From: Burkholderiales bacterium
Lineage (GTDB): Bacteria > Pseudomonadota > Gammaproteobacteria > Burkholderiales > Burkholderiaceae_C
Direction of reading: 5' to 3'
NCBI GenBank assembly: GCA_013044035.1
Contig: JABEVE010000053.1
Span: 19,166 to 83,165 of the forward strand
DNA: 64,000 nt
The notes beneath the pieces were generated by a model that saw nothing but the letters and a program-made list of their open reading frames with translations, made no database searches and was not told the origin of the DNA. Position numbers and translations under genes: made by a program. Of this stretch, positions 54,304-63,812 are shown in pieces. Within the stretch, counting starts at the first letter, position 1. Every line of letters begins with the position of its first letter.

Positions 54304-55008
54304 ATGGGTGACAAGCACATTTCCACGCAGTTCGATGCCGAGATCAGTGCCATTTCCACGCAGGTGCTGGAAATGGGCGGCTTGGTTGAATCGCAAATCG
54401 CGCAGGCGGTGTACGCCCTGCGCCACTTTGACGTCGAGGCGGCGCGCGGCGTGCTGCTCAACGAGAAGCGTGTGAACCAGATGGAGGTGGAGATCGACGC
54501 CGATGTCACCCAGATCATCGCCAAGCGCCAGCCCACGGCGCGCGACCTGCGCCTGTTGATGGCCATCTCCAAGACCATCACCAACCTGGAGCGTGTCGGC
54601 GACGAGGCGGACCGCATCGCCCGCATGGCGCGCGACCTGATCGAATCCGGCTCCAACCTCGGCATCTCGTTCAATGAAATCACCCGCGAATCCGATCTGG
54701 CCATCGCCCAGATTCGCAAGGCGCTCGATGCCTTCGCCCGGTTGGACGAAAAGGCCGCGGTGGAAATCGTGCATGGCGACACCGCCATCGATGACGAGTT
54801 CGACTCGTTCATGCGCAAGCTCATCACCTACGTGATGGAAGACCCGCGCAACATCTCGGCCAGTCTGGATCTGGTGTTCATCGCCAAGGCCATCGAGCGC
54901 ATCGGCGACCACGCCAAGAACATCGCCGAGTTCGTCATCTACGTGGTGCGTGGCACCGATGTGCGCCACAACAAGGACGCCTTCAACGAGGTGGCCAGTT
55001 CACTCTGA
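54304..55008 (+). CDS. phoU: Phosphate-signalling regulator PhoU
   Basis: MGDKHISTQFDAEISAISTQVLEMGGLVE; LERVGDEADRIARMA; ERIGDHAKNIAEFVIYVVRG. Confidence 0.95.
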   Translation: MGDKHISTQFDAEISAISTQVLEMGGLVESQIAQAVYALRHFDVEAARGVLLNEKRVNQMEVEIDADVTQIIAKRQPTARDLRLLMAISKTITNLERVGDEADRIARMARDLIESGSNLGISFNEITRESDLAIAQIRKALDAFARLDEKAAVEIVHGDTAIDDEFDSFMRKLITYVMEDPRNISASLDLVFIAKAIERIGDHAKNIAEFVIYVVRGTDVRHNKDAFNEVASSL

Positions 55009-55010
55009 AC

Positions 55011-55751
55011 ATGACCATGGCCAGCAATATTCTCGTCGTCGAAGATGAACCAGCCATTGCCGAACTGCTGGCGGTCAACCTGCGCCATGCAGGGCACTGC
55101 CCGATTCTGGCCGGCAGCGCCGAAGAGGCCCTGCGCCTGATTCGAGACATCCTGCCCGACGTCATGCTCATCGACTGGATGCTGCCCGGCATGTCCGGCC
55201 TGGCCCTGGCGCGGGAGTTGCGCCAGGGTGCCCGCACCCGCAGCATCCCACTCATCCTGCTGACCGCGCGCAGCGAAGAGGCTGACACCATTGCCGGGCT
55301 CGACGCGGGCGCTGACGACTACATCACGAAACCGTTCTCTCCCAAAGAGTTGCTGGCCCGCATCCGCTCGGTGCTGCGCCGGCGCTCGCCCCAGTTGACC
55401 GACGAGCCGGTGCGTGCTGGCGGCCTGGCGATGGACCCGTCCACACGCCGCGTCACCTTCTCTGAAGGCGCGGGTGAGATGGACTTGCGCCTGGGGCCGA
55501 CCGAGTTCAAGTTACTGCACTTCCTGATGACCCACCCGGAGCGCGTGCATAGCCGAGGCTCCCTGCTCGACAAGGTTTGGGGTGACCATGTCTTCATCGA
55601 GGAGCGTACGGTGGACGTGCATATCAAACGCCTGCGTGAAGCCCTGGCTCCCGTGCATTGCGCAGAGTTGGTGGAGACCGTGCGCGGCGCCGGCTATCGC
55701 TTCACGTTGCGGCAAAATGCGCCTGCGCTGCAACTCGCCCCAGGGGCCTGA
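55011..55751 (+). CDS. phoB: Phosphate regulon response regulator PhoB
   Basis: Receiver VVEDEPAIAELLAVNL/MLIDWMLPGMSG plus winged-helix output domain; follows phoU. Confidence 0.95.
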   Translation: MTMASNILVVEDEPAIAELLAVNLRHAGHCPILAGSAEEALRLIRDILPDVMLIDWMLPGMSGLALARELRQGARTRSIPLILLTARSEEADTIAGLDAGADDYITKPFSPKELLARIRSVLRRRSPQLTDEPVRAGGLAMDPSTRRVTFSEGAGEMDLRLGPTEFKLLHFLMTHPERVHSRGSLLDKVWGDHVFIEERTVDVHIKRLREALAPVHCAELVETVRGAGYRFTLRQNAPALQLAPGA

Positions 55752-55892
55752 AGCTGCTGAGTCGGCCGGTATCTGAGACGCCGCTGCGCGTTTGCAGTGC
55801 CACACCGCAGGATGCATCCGACCAGCCCCGGGCGCAGTCCGCCACTTTCCTCGCATCCCCCGTTGCTTGTTCCGCCATCCCGTCCAATCATC

Positions 55893-57266
55893 ATGCGCGC
55901 CGTCCTCTTCCGTTTGATCGGTGTGATCGCCCTGATGCTGGTGAGCGCAGGTCTCGTCGGCTGGTGGTTCGGCCCCTTGCCCGCGGCGTTCGTAGCCTGC
56001 GCCGTGGCGCTGGTGGTGATCGGCGCCGATACCGCCGCGCAGCTTCGTGTCCTCGCCTGGTTGAAATGGCCGCGGCATGACAACATTCCCACGGCACGTG
56101 GCGTCTGGGCCGAAATGCTCTATCGCGCCGCACGTCAGTTGCGCCTGTGGGAGACACGCGTGGCGCACGAGGAAGACAAACTCAAGCGCTTCATCGAGGC
56201 GCTGCAGGCTTCGCCCAACGGCGTGATCCTGATGGACGCCAGCGACCAGATCGACTGGTGCAACGATACCGCGGCAGCACATTTCGGCCTGGATCCCAAG
56301 CGTGACCTGCGCCAGCATGCCGTGCACCTGATCCGCAACCCCGAGTTCTTTGCCTACATGGGCTCCAAGCGCTTCGACGAGCCGTTGCTGATGCGTCGCA
56401 ACGGCAGCTATGGTCCCTTGCTGCTGAGTGTGCAGATCATTCCCTACGGCGAGGGCGAAAAGTTGCTGCTGTCACGCGACGTCACCCAGGTCGAGCGCAC
56501 CGAGGCCATGCGGCGCGACTTCGTCGCCAACGTCTCGCACGAGATCAAGACGCCGCTCACCGTCATTGCCGGTTTTGTCGAATCTCTGCGTACCCTGGAA
56601 TTTTCAACCGCGGAGCGCAACCACGTTCTCGGGCTGATGCAAGAGCAGTCCGATCGCATGCGCCATCTGGTCGACGATCTGCTGACCCTGGCTCACTTGG
56701 AAGGCGACCCGCATCAACCGGCCGAGGAGCGCATGGACATGCGACAGATGGTCGAGCGGCTTGCGGCCGACGCGCGCGCGCTGTCGGCCGAGCGCCATCG
56801 CATCGAGGCCAGTGCCGACGCAGGCGGTTTGTGCGGCGCACGCACCGAGCTCACCAGCGCGTTCGGCAATTTGGTGAGCAACGCCGTGCGCTACACCCCC
56901 CCGGGTGGCGAGGTGCGCATCACTTGGCGCGTGCTGCATCCGGATGACGGCGACCCCTGTGCCGAGTTCAGCGTCAGCGACACGGGCATCGGCATTGCGC
57001 CGGAGCATATTCCTCGCTTGACCGAGCGCTTCTACCGCGTGGACCGTGGGCGCTCGCGTGAATCCGGCGGCACCGGGCTGGGGCTGGCTATCGTCAAGCA
57101 TGCGTTGTTGCGGCATCAGTCCGAACTGCGCATCAGCAGCCAACCCGGGCTGGGCAGCACATTCAGCGTGCGTTTCCCACTGGCGCGTCTGGACTTGGCC
57201 AAGCCGGTTCAGGCCACAGGGGCGTCGGACGCGCCTCAGGCCGACCGCGAATCGATCAGCGCCTGA
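55893..57266 (+). CDS. phoR: Phosphate regulon sensor kinase PhoR
   Basis: Start MRAVLFRLIGVIALML; PAS region; RRDFVANVSHEIKTPLTVIAGFVESL; ATPase SGGTGLGLAIVKHALLRH. Confidence 0.94.
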   Translation: MRAVLFRLIGVIALMLVSAGLVGWWFGPLPAAFVACAVALVVIGADTAAQLRVLAWLKWPRHDNIPTARGVWAEMLYRAARQLRLWETRVAHEEDKLKRFIEALQASPNGVILMDASDQIDWCNDTAAAHFGLDPKRDLRQHAVHLIRNPEFFAYMGSKRFDEPLLMRRNGSYGPLLLSVQIIPYGEGEKLLLSRDVTQVERTEAMRRDFVANVSHEIKTPLTVIAGFVESLRTLEFSTAERNHVLGLMQEQSDRMRHLVDDLLTLAHLEGDPHQPAEERMDMRQMVERLAADARALSAERHRIEASADAGGLCGARTELTSAFGNLVSNAVRYTPPGGEVRITWRVLHPDDGDPCAEFSVSDTGIGIAPEHIPRLTERFYRVDRGRSRESGGTGLGLAIVKHALLRHQSELRISSQPGLGSTFSVRFPLARLDLAKPVQATGASDAPQADRESISA

Positions 57267-59311
57267 TGACTGCCACGGCCCGTGCGACCTCCGCGCGGAC
57301 GTTTCCACAAGCCCTGCGCATTCATGTCCCAGGCGTTGCCCGGGCATGACCAGTGCACCTTCAAACCTTCGGCGATGACCTTGAGCTTGGCCTTGGGGGC
57401 CAGCACAGGGGTGGCGATTTCGACCCGGCGGAACAGGTTGCGTTCCATCCAGTCGGCCGATGAAATCCACACGTCTTCCTTGCCGCCGTTGAAAAAATAG
57501 AACACCCGCGAATGCTCCAGGAAGCGGCCAATGATGGAGCGCACGCGAATGGTTTCCGACAGTCCCGGCACGCCGGGTCGCAGCATGCAAGGCCCACGCA
57601 CCAGCAGGCGAATTTCAACGCCGGCTTGCGAAGCCTTGTACAACGCCTCGATGACCGTGGGCTCCAGCAGTGCATTCACGCGCGCCCAGATGCGCGCCCG
57701 CTGGCCAGTTCTGGCTATGCGGGCCTCGTTGCGGATGGCTTTGAGCAGGTTGTCCAGGAGCGAGAACGGCGACTGCCACAGACGCTTGAGTGGCTCGAAT
57801 TGCGATGAGCCGGTGATTTCCAGGAACACCTGGTTGACGTCGGCGCAAATGGCCTCGTCGGCCGTCATCAGGCCGAAATCGGTGTAGAGGCTGGCGGTGC
57901 GCATGTGGTAGTTGCCGGTGCTCACATGCACGTAACGGCACAGCTGCGGCGCGCGCCGGCCGCGTTTTTCGCGCCGCACCACCATCAGCATCTTGGCATG
58001 GCATTTGAAGCCCACCACGCCGTACACCACATGCGCGCCTTCGGCCTCCAGGCGCGCGGCCCAGTTGATGTTGGTTTCCTCGTCGAGCCGCGCCATCAAC
58101 TCCAGCACCACGGTCACTTCCTTACCGTTGCGGGCGCCTTCGATCAGCGCCTCCATCAGCGCCGAGTTATGGCCGGCTCGGTAAATGGTCTGCTTGATGG
58201 CCAGGACGTCGGGGTCGCGCGCGGCGGCACGCACCAGGTCTACCACCGGGGCGAACTCGTCGTAGGGATGGTGCAGCAACACGTCGGCGGCGCGAATGTG
58301 ATCGAAGACCTCGGCACCGGCCCCCGGCCAGTGCGCGATGGGGGCCGGTGTGTGCGGGATGTACTTCAGCGCCGGCTCGGCCACCATGTCGATGACGGTT
58401 TGCAGGCGCATCAGATTCACCGGCCCGTCCACCGGATAGCAGTCCTCAGGCTTGAGCCCGTTCTCGCGCATCAGCCGCTCCACCAGGGGCTGCGGGCAGC
58501 CGGCGGCAACCTCCAGGCGCACGGCGTCGCCGTAATGGCGGGCCCGCAGTTCGCCCTGCAAGGCAGTGCGCAGATTGGTGATTTCGTCATCGTCGACGAA
58601 TAACTCACTGTTGCGCGTGACGCGGAACTGGTGCACACCAAGAACGCTCAGACCCCTAAACAAATCGCCGGCGAAAGCCTGCATCAGCGACGACAGCAAC
58701 ACGAAGCTGTAGCGGTGCTGGCCCAGTTCCTGCGGCATGGCCAGAACCCGGGGCAGGGCGCGCGGCGCCTGGATGACGCCCAGGTCGACATTGCGGCCAA
58801 AGGCATCGGTGCCGTCGAGCAGCACGGCGAAGTTCAGACTCTTGTTCAGCACCTTGGGGAAAGGGTGGGCCGGATCGAGGCCGATGGGGGTGAGCACCGG
58901 CAACACTTCGCGCTCGAAATAGCTGCGTGCCCAATACTGTTGCGCCGGCGTCCATTCGCCGCTGGTGACGAAGCGTATGCCCACCGATTGCAGCAGCGGG
59001 TAGATGCCTTGTTGCAGCACGCGGTACTTCTCGGTGACCAGGGTGTGCGCCTCCTCCGCGACGAGTTGCAGCGCATCGATCACGCGCAGCCCGTCGGGCG
59101 TCATGCTGTTGCTGTCGTGCTCCAGCAGATCCTGCAGTTGCGCGACGCGGGTCTCGAAGAATTCATCCATGTTCGACGAGACGATGCACAGATAGCGCAG
59201 GCGCTCAAGGGGCGGAATGTCGGGGTCTTCGGCCTGGGCCAGCACTCTGCGGTTGAAGGCGAGAATGCCGAGTTCGCGGTTGAGCAGTCGTGGATCGAGA
59301 TAGTCGGACAT
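57236..59311 (-). CDS. ppk: Polyphosphate kinase
   Basis: 691 aa; NRELGILAFNRRVLAQAEDP, VLLHHPYDEFAPVVDLVRAAARDPDVLAIKQTIYRAG, SADWMERNLFRRVE. Confidence 0.96.
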   Translation of the reverse strand: MSDYLDPRLLNRELGILAFNRRVLAQAEDPDIPPLERLRYLCIVSSNMDEFFETRVAQLQDLLEHDSNSMTPDGLRVIDALQLVAEEAHTLVTEKYRVLQQGIYPLLQSVGIRFVTSGEWTPAQQYWARSYFEREVLPVLTPIGLDPAHPFPKVLNKSLNFAVLLDGTDAFGRNVDLGVIQAPRALPRVLAMPQELGQHRYSFVLLSSLMQAFAGDLFRGLSVLGVHQFRVTRNSELFVDDDEITNLRTALQGELRARHYGDAVRLEVAAGCPQPLVERLMRENGLKPEDCYPVDGPVNLMRLQTVIDMVAEPALKYIPHTPAPIAHWPGAGAEVFDHIRAADVLLHHPYDEFAPVVDLVRAAARDPDVLAIKQTIYRAGHNSALMEALIEGARNGKEVTVVLELMARLDEETNINWAARLEAEGAHVVYGVVGFKCHAKMLMVVRREKRGRRAPQLCRYVHVSTGNYHMRTASLYTDFGLMTADEAICADVNQVFLEITGSSQFEPLKRLWQSPFSLLDNLLKAIRNEARIARTGQRARIWARVNALLEPTVIEALYKASQAGVEIRLLVRGPCMLRPGVPGLSETIRVRSIIGRFLEHSRVFYFFNGGKEDVWISSADWMERNLFRRVEIATPVLAPKAKLKVIAEGLKVHWSCPGNAWDMNAQGLWKRPRGGRTGRGSHQALIDSRSA

Positions 59312-59383
59312 GGATGGGGGCTGTGCACAAGCTGGTAGGGCGGAACGAAAGCCATCAACGAGCGCTTAGGATGTCACTGTTTT

Positions 59384-59401
59384 GTGAAATCACCATGACA
59401 G
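59384..59401 (-). promoter_or_regulatory. Candidate Pho box in the ppk/ppx divergent intergenic region
   Basis: Minus strand CTGTCAT-GGTG-ATTTCAC (second half-site degenerate); an additional CTGTCAT on + at 59412-59418. Confidence 0.45.
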
Positions 59402-59441
59402 TTTCAAACGCCTGTCATTGTCCGGCATTCCAATCGCGCTC

Positions 59442-60968
59442 ATGTCCCTGAACATCCAACACCTGGCAGCGGTCGATCTCGGCTCCAACAGTTTTCGCAT
59501 GCTGGTGGGCAAGGCCAGCGAGAACAGCCACGGCGCACAGATCTATCCGTTGGATTCGCTGCGCGAACCGGTGCGCCTGGGGGCGGGGCTGGATGCCAAC
59601 AAGAACCTGACCGAAGAGTCGCAACAGCGCGCCCTGATCACGCTCAGCCGCTTTGGCGAGCGCCTGCGCCAATTCCAGCCGGAGCGGGTGCGCGCCGTGG
59701 CCACCAACGCCGTGCGCGTGGCGAAGAACGCGCACGTCTTTCTGGAGCGTGCCCAAGCGGCGCTGGGGTTTCCCATCGAAGTCATCGCCGGACGCGAGGA
59801 GGCGCGGCTGGTGTACATCGGCGCGGCGCACTCGGTGGCGCCTGCGGCGGGCAACCGGCTGGTGGTCGACATCGGCGGCGGCTCCACGGAGTTCATCATC
59901 GGCCAGGGCCACGAGCCGCGTTTGATGGAGTCGCTCTACATCGGCTGCGTCTCCATGAGCCGCGACTTCTTCCCTGGCGGACTGGTGGATGAGCAGCGCA
60001 TGAAGGCGGCCGAGTTGGCCGCGCGGCGGGAGGTGCAAATCATCGCAAGCGCCTTCCGCAAAACCGGCTGGACCAACGCCGTGGGTTCCAGCGGCACGGC
60101 GCGTGCGCTGGCCGACATCCTGGTCGGCAACCAACTCAATCCGCATGGGCCATCTCTTGGCATCACCCGCACCGGCCTTCGCGAGCTGCGCAAAATCTAT
60201 GTGCGTGCCGGCAACCTTGAAACCCTGAAGATGGTCGGCCTCAAGTCCGACCGCATTCCCGTGGCGCCCGGTGGCCTCGCCATCATGCTCGGGGTGTTCG
60301 AGGAGCTTGGCATCAAGGACATGGAAGCCACCGACGCCGGCTTGCGCCTCGGGGTGCTCTACGACCTGCTCGGCCGGGAGCAGCAGCAGGACATGCGCGA
60401 ACTCACCGTGCAGCAATTCATGCAGCGATACGCCGTGGACGTGAAACAGGCCGTGCGCGTGGAGGAACTGGCGCTGGCTTTGCTCCTGCAGCTCAACCCG
60501 GACGCGACCTCGATTCAGCAGCAAACATTGCGCTGGGCCGCAGCGCTGCACGAGGTGGGGCTGTCCATTTCCCACAGCGCGTATCACAAGCATTCAGCCT
60601 ATATCGTGGCCAATGCCGACATGCCCGGTTTTTCTCGCAGCGAGCAGGCGACCATGGCCGACATGGTGTTGAGCCATGGTGGCAAACTGAAGAAGCTCGG
60701 CGGCCTGGACACCATCAATCTCGACCTGCGCGCCGTGCTGGCGCTGCGCTTGGCCGTGCTCATGGCACGCAACCGTCACGATGTCGAACCCGGCGGTCTG
60801 CGGCTGCGGCCCGGCACGGGCATGAGCGGTGTGCAGGGCGCGCGCATCGAGGTCGGCGCCCGCTGGCTGAAGGCCTCGCCGCTGACGCAGTACAGCCTTG
60901 AGCAGGAGGTTGCCGAGTGGCAGCGTGCCGGGGTCGAATTGCATCTCGACACCGTTGCAACGGTGTAA
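59442..60968 (+). CDS. ppx: Exopolyphosphatase
   Basis: HLAAVDLGSNSFRMLVGKA, VVDIGGGSTEFIIGQG. Confidence 0.95.
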   Translation: MSLNIQHLAAVDLGSNSFRMLVGKASENSHGAQIYPLDSLREPVRLGAGLDANKNLTEESQQRALITLSRFGERLRQFQPERVRAVATNAVRVAKNAHVFLERAQAALGFPIEVIAGREEARLVYIGAAHSVAPAAGNRLVVDIGGGSTEFIIGQGHEPRLMESLYIGCVSMSRDFFPGGLVDEQRMKAAELAARREVQIIASAFRKTGWTNAVGSSGTARALADILVGNQLNPHGPSLGITRTGLRELRKIYVRAGNLETLKMVGLKSDRIPVAPGGLAIMLGVFEELGIKDMEATDAGLRLGVLYDLLGREQQQDMRELTVQQFMQRYAVDVKQAVRVEELALALLLQLNPDATSIQQQTLRWAAALHEVGLSISHSAYHKHSAYIVANADMPGFSRSEQATMADMVLSHGGKLKKLGGLDTINLDLRAVLALRLAVLMARNRHDVEPGGLRLRPGTGMSGVQGARIEVGARWLKASPLTQYSLEQEVAEWQRAGVELHLDTVATV

Positions 60969-60971
60969 TGT

Positions 60972-61838
60972 CTACACCGCCGCCAGACCCGCTCGGGTGT
61001 CGGGGGCATGCAGGAAATGGCGCGCGTAGCGCGGGTTCACATCGGCCAGGCGCATCAGCAAGGGGAAGTCTGCGGTGTTGAAGTCCGGGTCCCAGGCAGG
61101 CGCCCCGCAGATCCTGGCCCCCACCCGCAGGTAGCCTTTGAGCAGCGGCGGGGCTTCGGCTGGCACATTTTGCCGCAGGCTGGCCACCGGCAGAGGCAGG
61201 CGCGGTTGCATGTGATCCTCCACCGCGGCGAGATGGGTCTGGCGCAGCCGTGCCCAGAGGCTGGCGGCGTAATGCCCGCCGTCGCGCATGGACACGCTGG
61301 CGCAGCCGATCATCGCGTCCAGCCCGTTGCTTCGCATGTACTGCGCCAGGCCAGCCCACAACGCCATGATGACGGCGCCGCTGCGGTAGCCCTGGCGCAC
61401 GCAGGAGCGTCCCAGTTCCAGCAGGCGTGGGCGCAAGTGCACCAGACGCGTGATGTCAAACTCGGTCTCTGAATAGAGTCCACCCACGCGCTGGGCCTGG
61501 TGTGGCGGCAGCACGCGGTAAGTCCCCACCAACAAGCTGTCGGCGTTGCGCACCAGCAGGTGATCGCAATACGGGTCGAAGATGTCGATGTCGTAACCGG
61601 GTGAAGGTGTGGCGATGCGCGCCCCAAGCTCATCCGCGAACACTTTCCAGCGCAGCCGCTGGGCTTCGAGGACCTCGTGTGGCTGGCGCGCCCAGGCCAT
61701 GGTCAGTCCTGTGCAGTCGGCAGCATATTCTCCACCTGCGACAGCTCGGCGCCCGGCATGCGCCTGGTTTTTCCCCTGGGGTGATTCCGACTCGTGAAAG
61801 ATCCGTAGGTCCGGCTCGACTTCTCGGTGATCGTGCAT
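60972..61838 (-). CDS. OlsB-like GNAT acyltransferase (L-ornithine N-alpha-acyltransferase family)
   Basis: LEAQRLRWKVFADELGARI...DIDIFDPYCDHLLVRNADSLLVGTYRVLPPHQA...LELGRSCVRQGYRSGAVIMALWAGLAQYM; AGGAG SD before ATG. Confidence 0.8.
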   Translation of the reverse strand: MHDHREVEPDLRIFHESESPQGKNQAHAGRRAVAGGEYAADCTGLTMAWARQPHEVLEAQRLRWKVFADELGARIATPSPGYDIDIFDPYCDHLLVRNADSLLVGTYRVLPPHQAQRVGGLYSETEFDITRLVHLRPRLLELGRSCVRQGYRSGAVIMALWAGLAQYMRSNGLDAMIGCASVSMRDGGHYAASLWARLRQTHLAAVEDHMQPRLPLPVASLRQNVPAEAPPLLKGYLRVGARICGAPAWDPDFNTADFPLLMRLADVNPRYARHFLHAPDTRAGLAAV

Positions 61839-61877
61839 CGATGACTCCTGTTCCTATCCATAGGATACGAACAGGAT

Positions 61878-61917
61878 GTGACGGTTCGATGATGGTCACA
61901 TGACGATGTGATGACAC
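61878..61917 (-). promoter_or_regulatory. Tandem Pho boxes (four half-sites) upstream of the olsB-like gene
   Basis: Minus strand GTGTCAT-CACA-TCGTCAT-GTGA-CCATCAT-CGAA-CCGTCAC: four heptamers at exact 11-bp period; TATCCT -10-like hexamer 10 bp downstream. Confidence 0.72.
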
Positions 61918-62007
61918 GTTGCAGACGCGTCGCTCACCGACTTGCCCAGCCTGTCGGGGCCGGCGCATCGCATCGCGCATGAGCGCAGGAATCAGCGTCT
62001 CGCCGCC

Positions 62008-63111
62008 TCAGGCGGTGGGTATGCGGATGTTCAGCGGTCGTGCCGAAGGCTCAGGGCTGACTTCTGCGGAAATGGGTGCGAGCTTGGCCGGGAAAACAAG
62101 GGCGCGCGCCAGGTTTGGCGCGGTTGTTTGCAGATTTTCCATCGCATGCATCACGGCACCGGCGCTCTGCAGATAACTGCGCTTGAGCAGGCGCTTGAAT
62201 GGCCGACCTTGCGGGGTGTTGTTGTCGCAGACATCGTGCACGAAGCCAGGCCAGTTCGAGCGGTCCAAGATGGCGGTGCAAACCGAAATGGAAATGGAAA
62301 GTGGCCGCGCTGCGTGCCACCAGCCCATGGGGATGAAAATCATCTGCCCCGGCTTGAGCACGGTGTGGTGCGGCGAGGCTTGTGCGACGCGCGGAAAGCG
62401 CTGCAGGTCAGGCTTGTGCGGCTGGTCGATTTGCGACAGGTTGGGCTGCACCGGCGAGGGGTAGAGATAGGGTGTGTCTTCGGGCGGAAACAGGTAATAC
62501 TCTTTTTCTCCGTAGATTTCCGTGATCTGCGCATGGGCGTGCTCCAGGTCGTAGTGCATCACTGGAAATTTGCTGCCGGGGCCGCCCATCAGCAGCTTGA
62601 GAAAACCGTCGGGGCGCCTCCAGCGTTCAGGCATGAGTGGGCTGATGTGGCGCAGCGGAAAGCCGTAGACATTCTGCGGGATGAGGTCGGGCAGCAATTC
62701 GGGCAGATGCTCGTGGAAAAAAAGTCGAAACAAATAAGGGCCGGGGCTCTGCTCACTGGAGGCCAGCACGGCATCGGCAAAATCAGCGAAGGTCATGCGC
62801 TTGGTGTAGGACACCTGGACTGGATGCTGCCCGAAGTTCTGCTTGAAATAGTGCGGTGTCCATTTCCGCAGCGCGGGCCAGGCGGTCACGGCGTTGTCGA
62901 TGACCACCGGCCTGTTTGCGCGCAGGTAATGCTGGAGAAAATCGGCATAGGGCAAATCGCTGGCACGCACCACGTCCAGGGTCGTCGGCACGGCAGGGCT
63001 GGCGCCCGATCCAAGGGCGGACGGTTCACCCGTCACTGGATTTGTGCGCTGCATGGGGAGGGAAGACATGGCTGATCTTTCGTCGTCGAGGAGTCTGCTC
63101 GGCATGCTCAA
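62008..63111 (-). CDS. Cupin-like (JmjC/Cupin_8) domain protein
   Basis: 367 aa; RPVVIDNAVTAWPALRKW; metal-site-like MHYDLEHAHAQI and IPMGWWHAARPLSISISV. Confidence 0.85.
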   Translation of the reverse strand: MSMPSRLLDDERSAMSSLPMQRTNPVTGEPSALGSGASPAVPTTLDVVRASDLPYADFLQHYLRANRPVVIDNAVTAWPALRKWTPHYFKQNFGQHPVQVSYTKRMTFADFADAVLASSEQSPGPYLFRLFFHEHLPELLPDLIPQNVYGFPLRHISPLMPERWRRPDGFLKLLMGGPGSKFPVMHYDLEHAHAQITEIYGEKEYYLFPPEDTPYLYPSPVQPNLSQIDQPHKPDLQRFPRVAQASPHHTVLKPGQMIFIPMGWWHAARPLSISISVCTAILDRSNWPGFVHDVCDNNTPQGRPFKRLLKRSYLQSAGAVMHAMENLQTTAPNLARALVFPAKLAPISAEVSPEPSARPLNIRIPTA

Positions 63112-63311
63112 CTGAATCTTGCGGGGCGAGCGTGGCTCACCTGTCGGGTAGATGAGAAGCGCCCTGCAGGCGCCCTGCTCGGCACGGTTACATCATCGTA
63201 TCGATGACCACCGCTGAAAGGGGGGTTCCACGCAGCGCAGACATTGTTGGTTGCAGATTTCGCATCTGGTCGCCAATCTCGTGCCGCGGGACAGGCCGCA
63301 GTCAGCGCGCG

Positions 63312-63812
63312 TCAATCCAGGAGATCGGCGCTGATGCAGGCACGCAGCACGCGGGCGGAACTGCTGTCGCGCTGGCGCTCAGCCACCCAGACGAGCCCGC
63401 TCTTGCGCAGGCTGAAGGCTCGCTCGCAACCGCTGAGCCAGCGCAAGGCGGCGCGCCCGATGGTGGGCTGGTGGCCGCACAGCACCAGGGCGTTGTGGGC
63501 GTCGTCGTGAGCGGTGATCGCGGCCAACAGATCGTCCACACCGCGGTCGGGCGCAAGGCGCGGTTCGTCCACGGGGTAATCCACCAGCGCCATCGCCGTC
63601 TGCCGTGCACGCAACGCCGGACTGGCGCACACCACCCAGGGTTTGGGTACATGGGCCTTGATCCATGCGGCCACGCGGCTGGCGTCGCGTTGGCCCTGGC
63701 GGGTGAGGGCGCGGCGCAGATCGGCCTGAGCGTCCGCGTCGACATCGCCGCATGCGTCGAAGTCTTCGGCTTCGGCATGACGCCAGAAAATCACATGCAG
63801 GGGTGAATGCAT
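63312..63812 (-). CDS. SixA-type phosphohistidine phosphatase
   Basis: VIFWRHAEAEDF (RHG-type motif), VVCASPALRARQTA, VLCGHQPTIGRAALRWL. Confidence 0.85.
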   Translation of the reverse strand: MHSPLHVIFWRHAEAEDFDACGDVDADAQADLRRALTRQGQRDASRVAAWIKAHVPKPWVVCASPALRARQTAMALVDYPVDEPRLAPDRGVDDLLAAITAHDDAHNALVLCGHQPTIGRAALRWLSGCERAFSLRKSGLVWVAERQRDSSSARVLRACISADLLD

